In this document: positions 4,866-5,180 of the stretch, piece by piece | Layout: each line of letters begins with the position of its first letter | Position numbering within the stretch: position 1 is the stretch's first letter | Source of the DNA: an uncultured Negativicutes bacterium | GTDB taxonomy: Bacteria; Bacillota; Negativicutes; Acidaminococcales; Acidaminococcaceae | DNA: 5,180 nt | NCBI GenBank assembly: GCA_937926555.1 | Contig: CALAZX010000293.1 | Span: 1-5,180, forward strand | Direction: 5' to 3' | The notes under the pieces: model-generated | The model's database searches: none | Told to the model about the DNA's origin: nothing | Seen by the model: only the letters and a program-made list of their open reading frames with translations | Translations under genes and position numbers: made by a program

Positions 4866-5180
4866 TTATTCTCTACTATTTATTCTCTGATTTTTATGAT
4901 AAGCAATTATCATATGTTCCTTCCAATCCAATGGAAAGTTCATTTTTTCCAACTCAACAACATCTTTATATCGCAGAATCAAACCCTCGAGTGCTTCTCG
5001 GAATTCATTCCAGTCTTTATCCGAAGACCGCAAATATTTCATTGCCAAAATCACTTCATACAAGCCATTATGTTTAGATACCGGAACAATTTTATCATTT
5101 TTCAAGATTTCCGGTCTCGTATTGATAGTGCGATTATAAAGCCGTGAATTATGTGCACATATATTACGTACTACCACTAT
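4866..5180 (-). CDS. Abi family (Abi_2, HEPN) protein, C-terminal part, cut by window edge
   Basis: About 104 residues of a protein whose beginning lies outside the window; the frame is open through the right edge. A GTG at 5175-5177 could be misread as its start, but the conserved motif lies only three codons after it, so the true start must be upstream. The key segment is RNICAHNSRLYNR (5166 down to about 5130), which has the R-N-x3-H arrangement of HEPN nucleases and is characteristic of Abi_2 (AbiD/AbiF-like) proteins. The Arg codon is at 5166-5168 and the His codon at 5151-5153. After it come a charged helical region and a C-terminal ILRYKDVVELEKMNFPLDW segment, consistent with Abi_2 tails. 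Base composition is clearly AT-rich compared with every other gene here, which suggests horizontal acquisition. Known relatives act in phage defence or as RNases in toxin-antitoxin settings; this particular role is inferred. Confidence 0.8.
   Translation of the reverse strand: MVVVRNICAHNSRLYNRTINTRPEILKNDKIVPVSKHNGLYEVILAMKYLRSSDKDWNEFREALEGLILRYKDVVELEKMNFPLDWKEHMIIAYHKNQRINSRE

Noticed and set aside
4321..4890. A 189-codon plus-strand open frame opposite the phosphatase
   Set aside because: The minus-strand frame carries a complete phosphatase P-loop and general acid; the plus-strand frame has no ribosome binding site and no recognisable motif.

Overview
The window reads as GC-rich bacterial chromosome with near-perfect AGGAGG-type Shine-Dalgarno sites before most genes, short intergenic gaps and stop/start overlaps. 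This suggests a Firmicutes-type anaerobe. An M20 amidohydrolase next to a DUF3100 membrane protein, together with a split YeeE/YedE pair, would fit a member of the Negativicutes (for example an Acidaminococcaceae relative). That assignment is inference from gene content and style; no rRNA or other taxonomic marker is present. The right-hand end (about 4866-5180) is visibly AT-rich and looks like a different, accessory segment.

Layout. Positions 1-140 are non-coding. They hold the terminator of the left operon and, at the very edge, a possible ribosome binding site for a minus-strand gene outside the window. Positions 141-2756 (minus strand) are a tight three-gene operon: an AbgB-like M20 amidohydrolase (first gene, TTG start), a DUF3100 polytopic membrane protein, and a 148-residue small membrane protein whose ATG overlaps the DUF3100 stop. 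Positions 2757-3086 are a divergent intergenic region. It contains a good minus-strand promoter with TATAAT, two copies of an imperfect palindrome 41 bp apart (one lying in the promoter spacer), and a weaker plus-strand promoter candidate. Positions 3087-4227 (plus strand) are two overlapping genes for the halves of a YeeE/YedE-type sulfur (thiosulfate) transporter, followed by a strong bidirectional terminator at 4244-4273. Positions 4381-4842 (minus) encode a low-molecular-weight protein tyrosine phosphatase convergent with the transporter. Positions 4866-5180 (minus) are the C-terminal part of an Abi_2-family HEPN protein that runs off the right edge.

How the genes may work together. The left operon is best read as an uptake-and-cleavage unit: the two membrane proteins would import an N-acyl or peptide-like amino acid conjugate, and the cytoplasmic amidohydrolase would cleave it. 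This resembles the AbgT/AbgB pairing but uses an uncharacterised transporter type. The split YeeE/YedE pair would bring in thiosulfate or a related sulfur compound. The phosphatase and the abortive-infection gene are 23 bp apart on the same strand, which could be a functional link or simply an insertion next to a housekeeping gene. The least described parts are the DUF3100/small-membrane-protein pair and the tandem operator in front of its operon.
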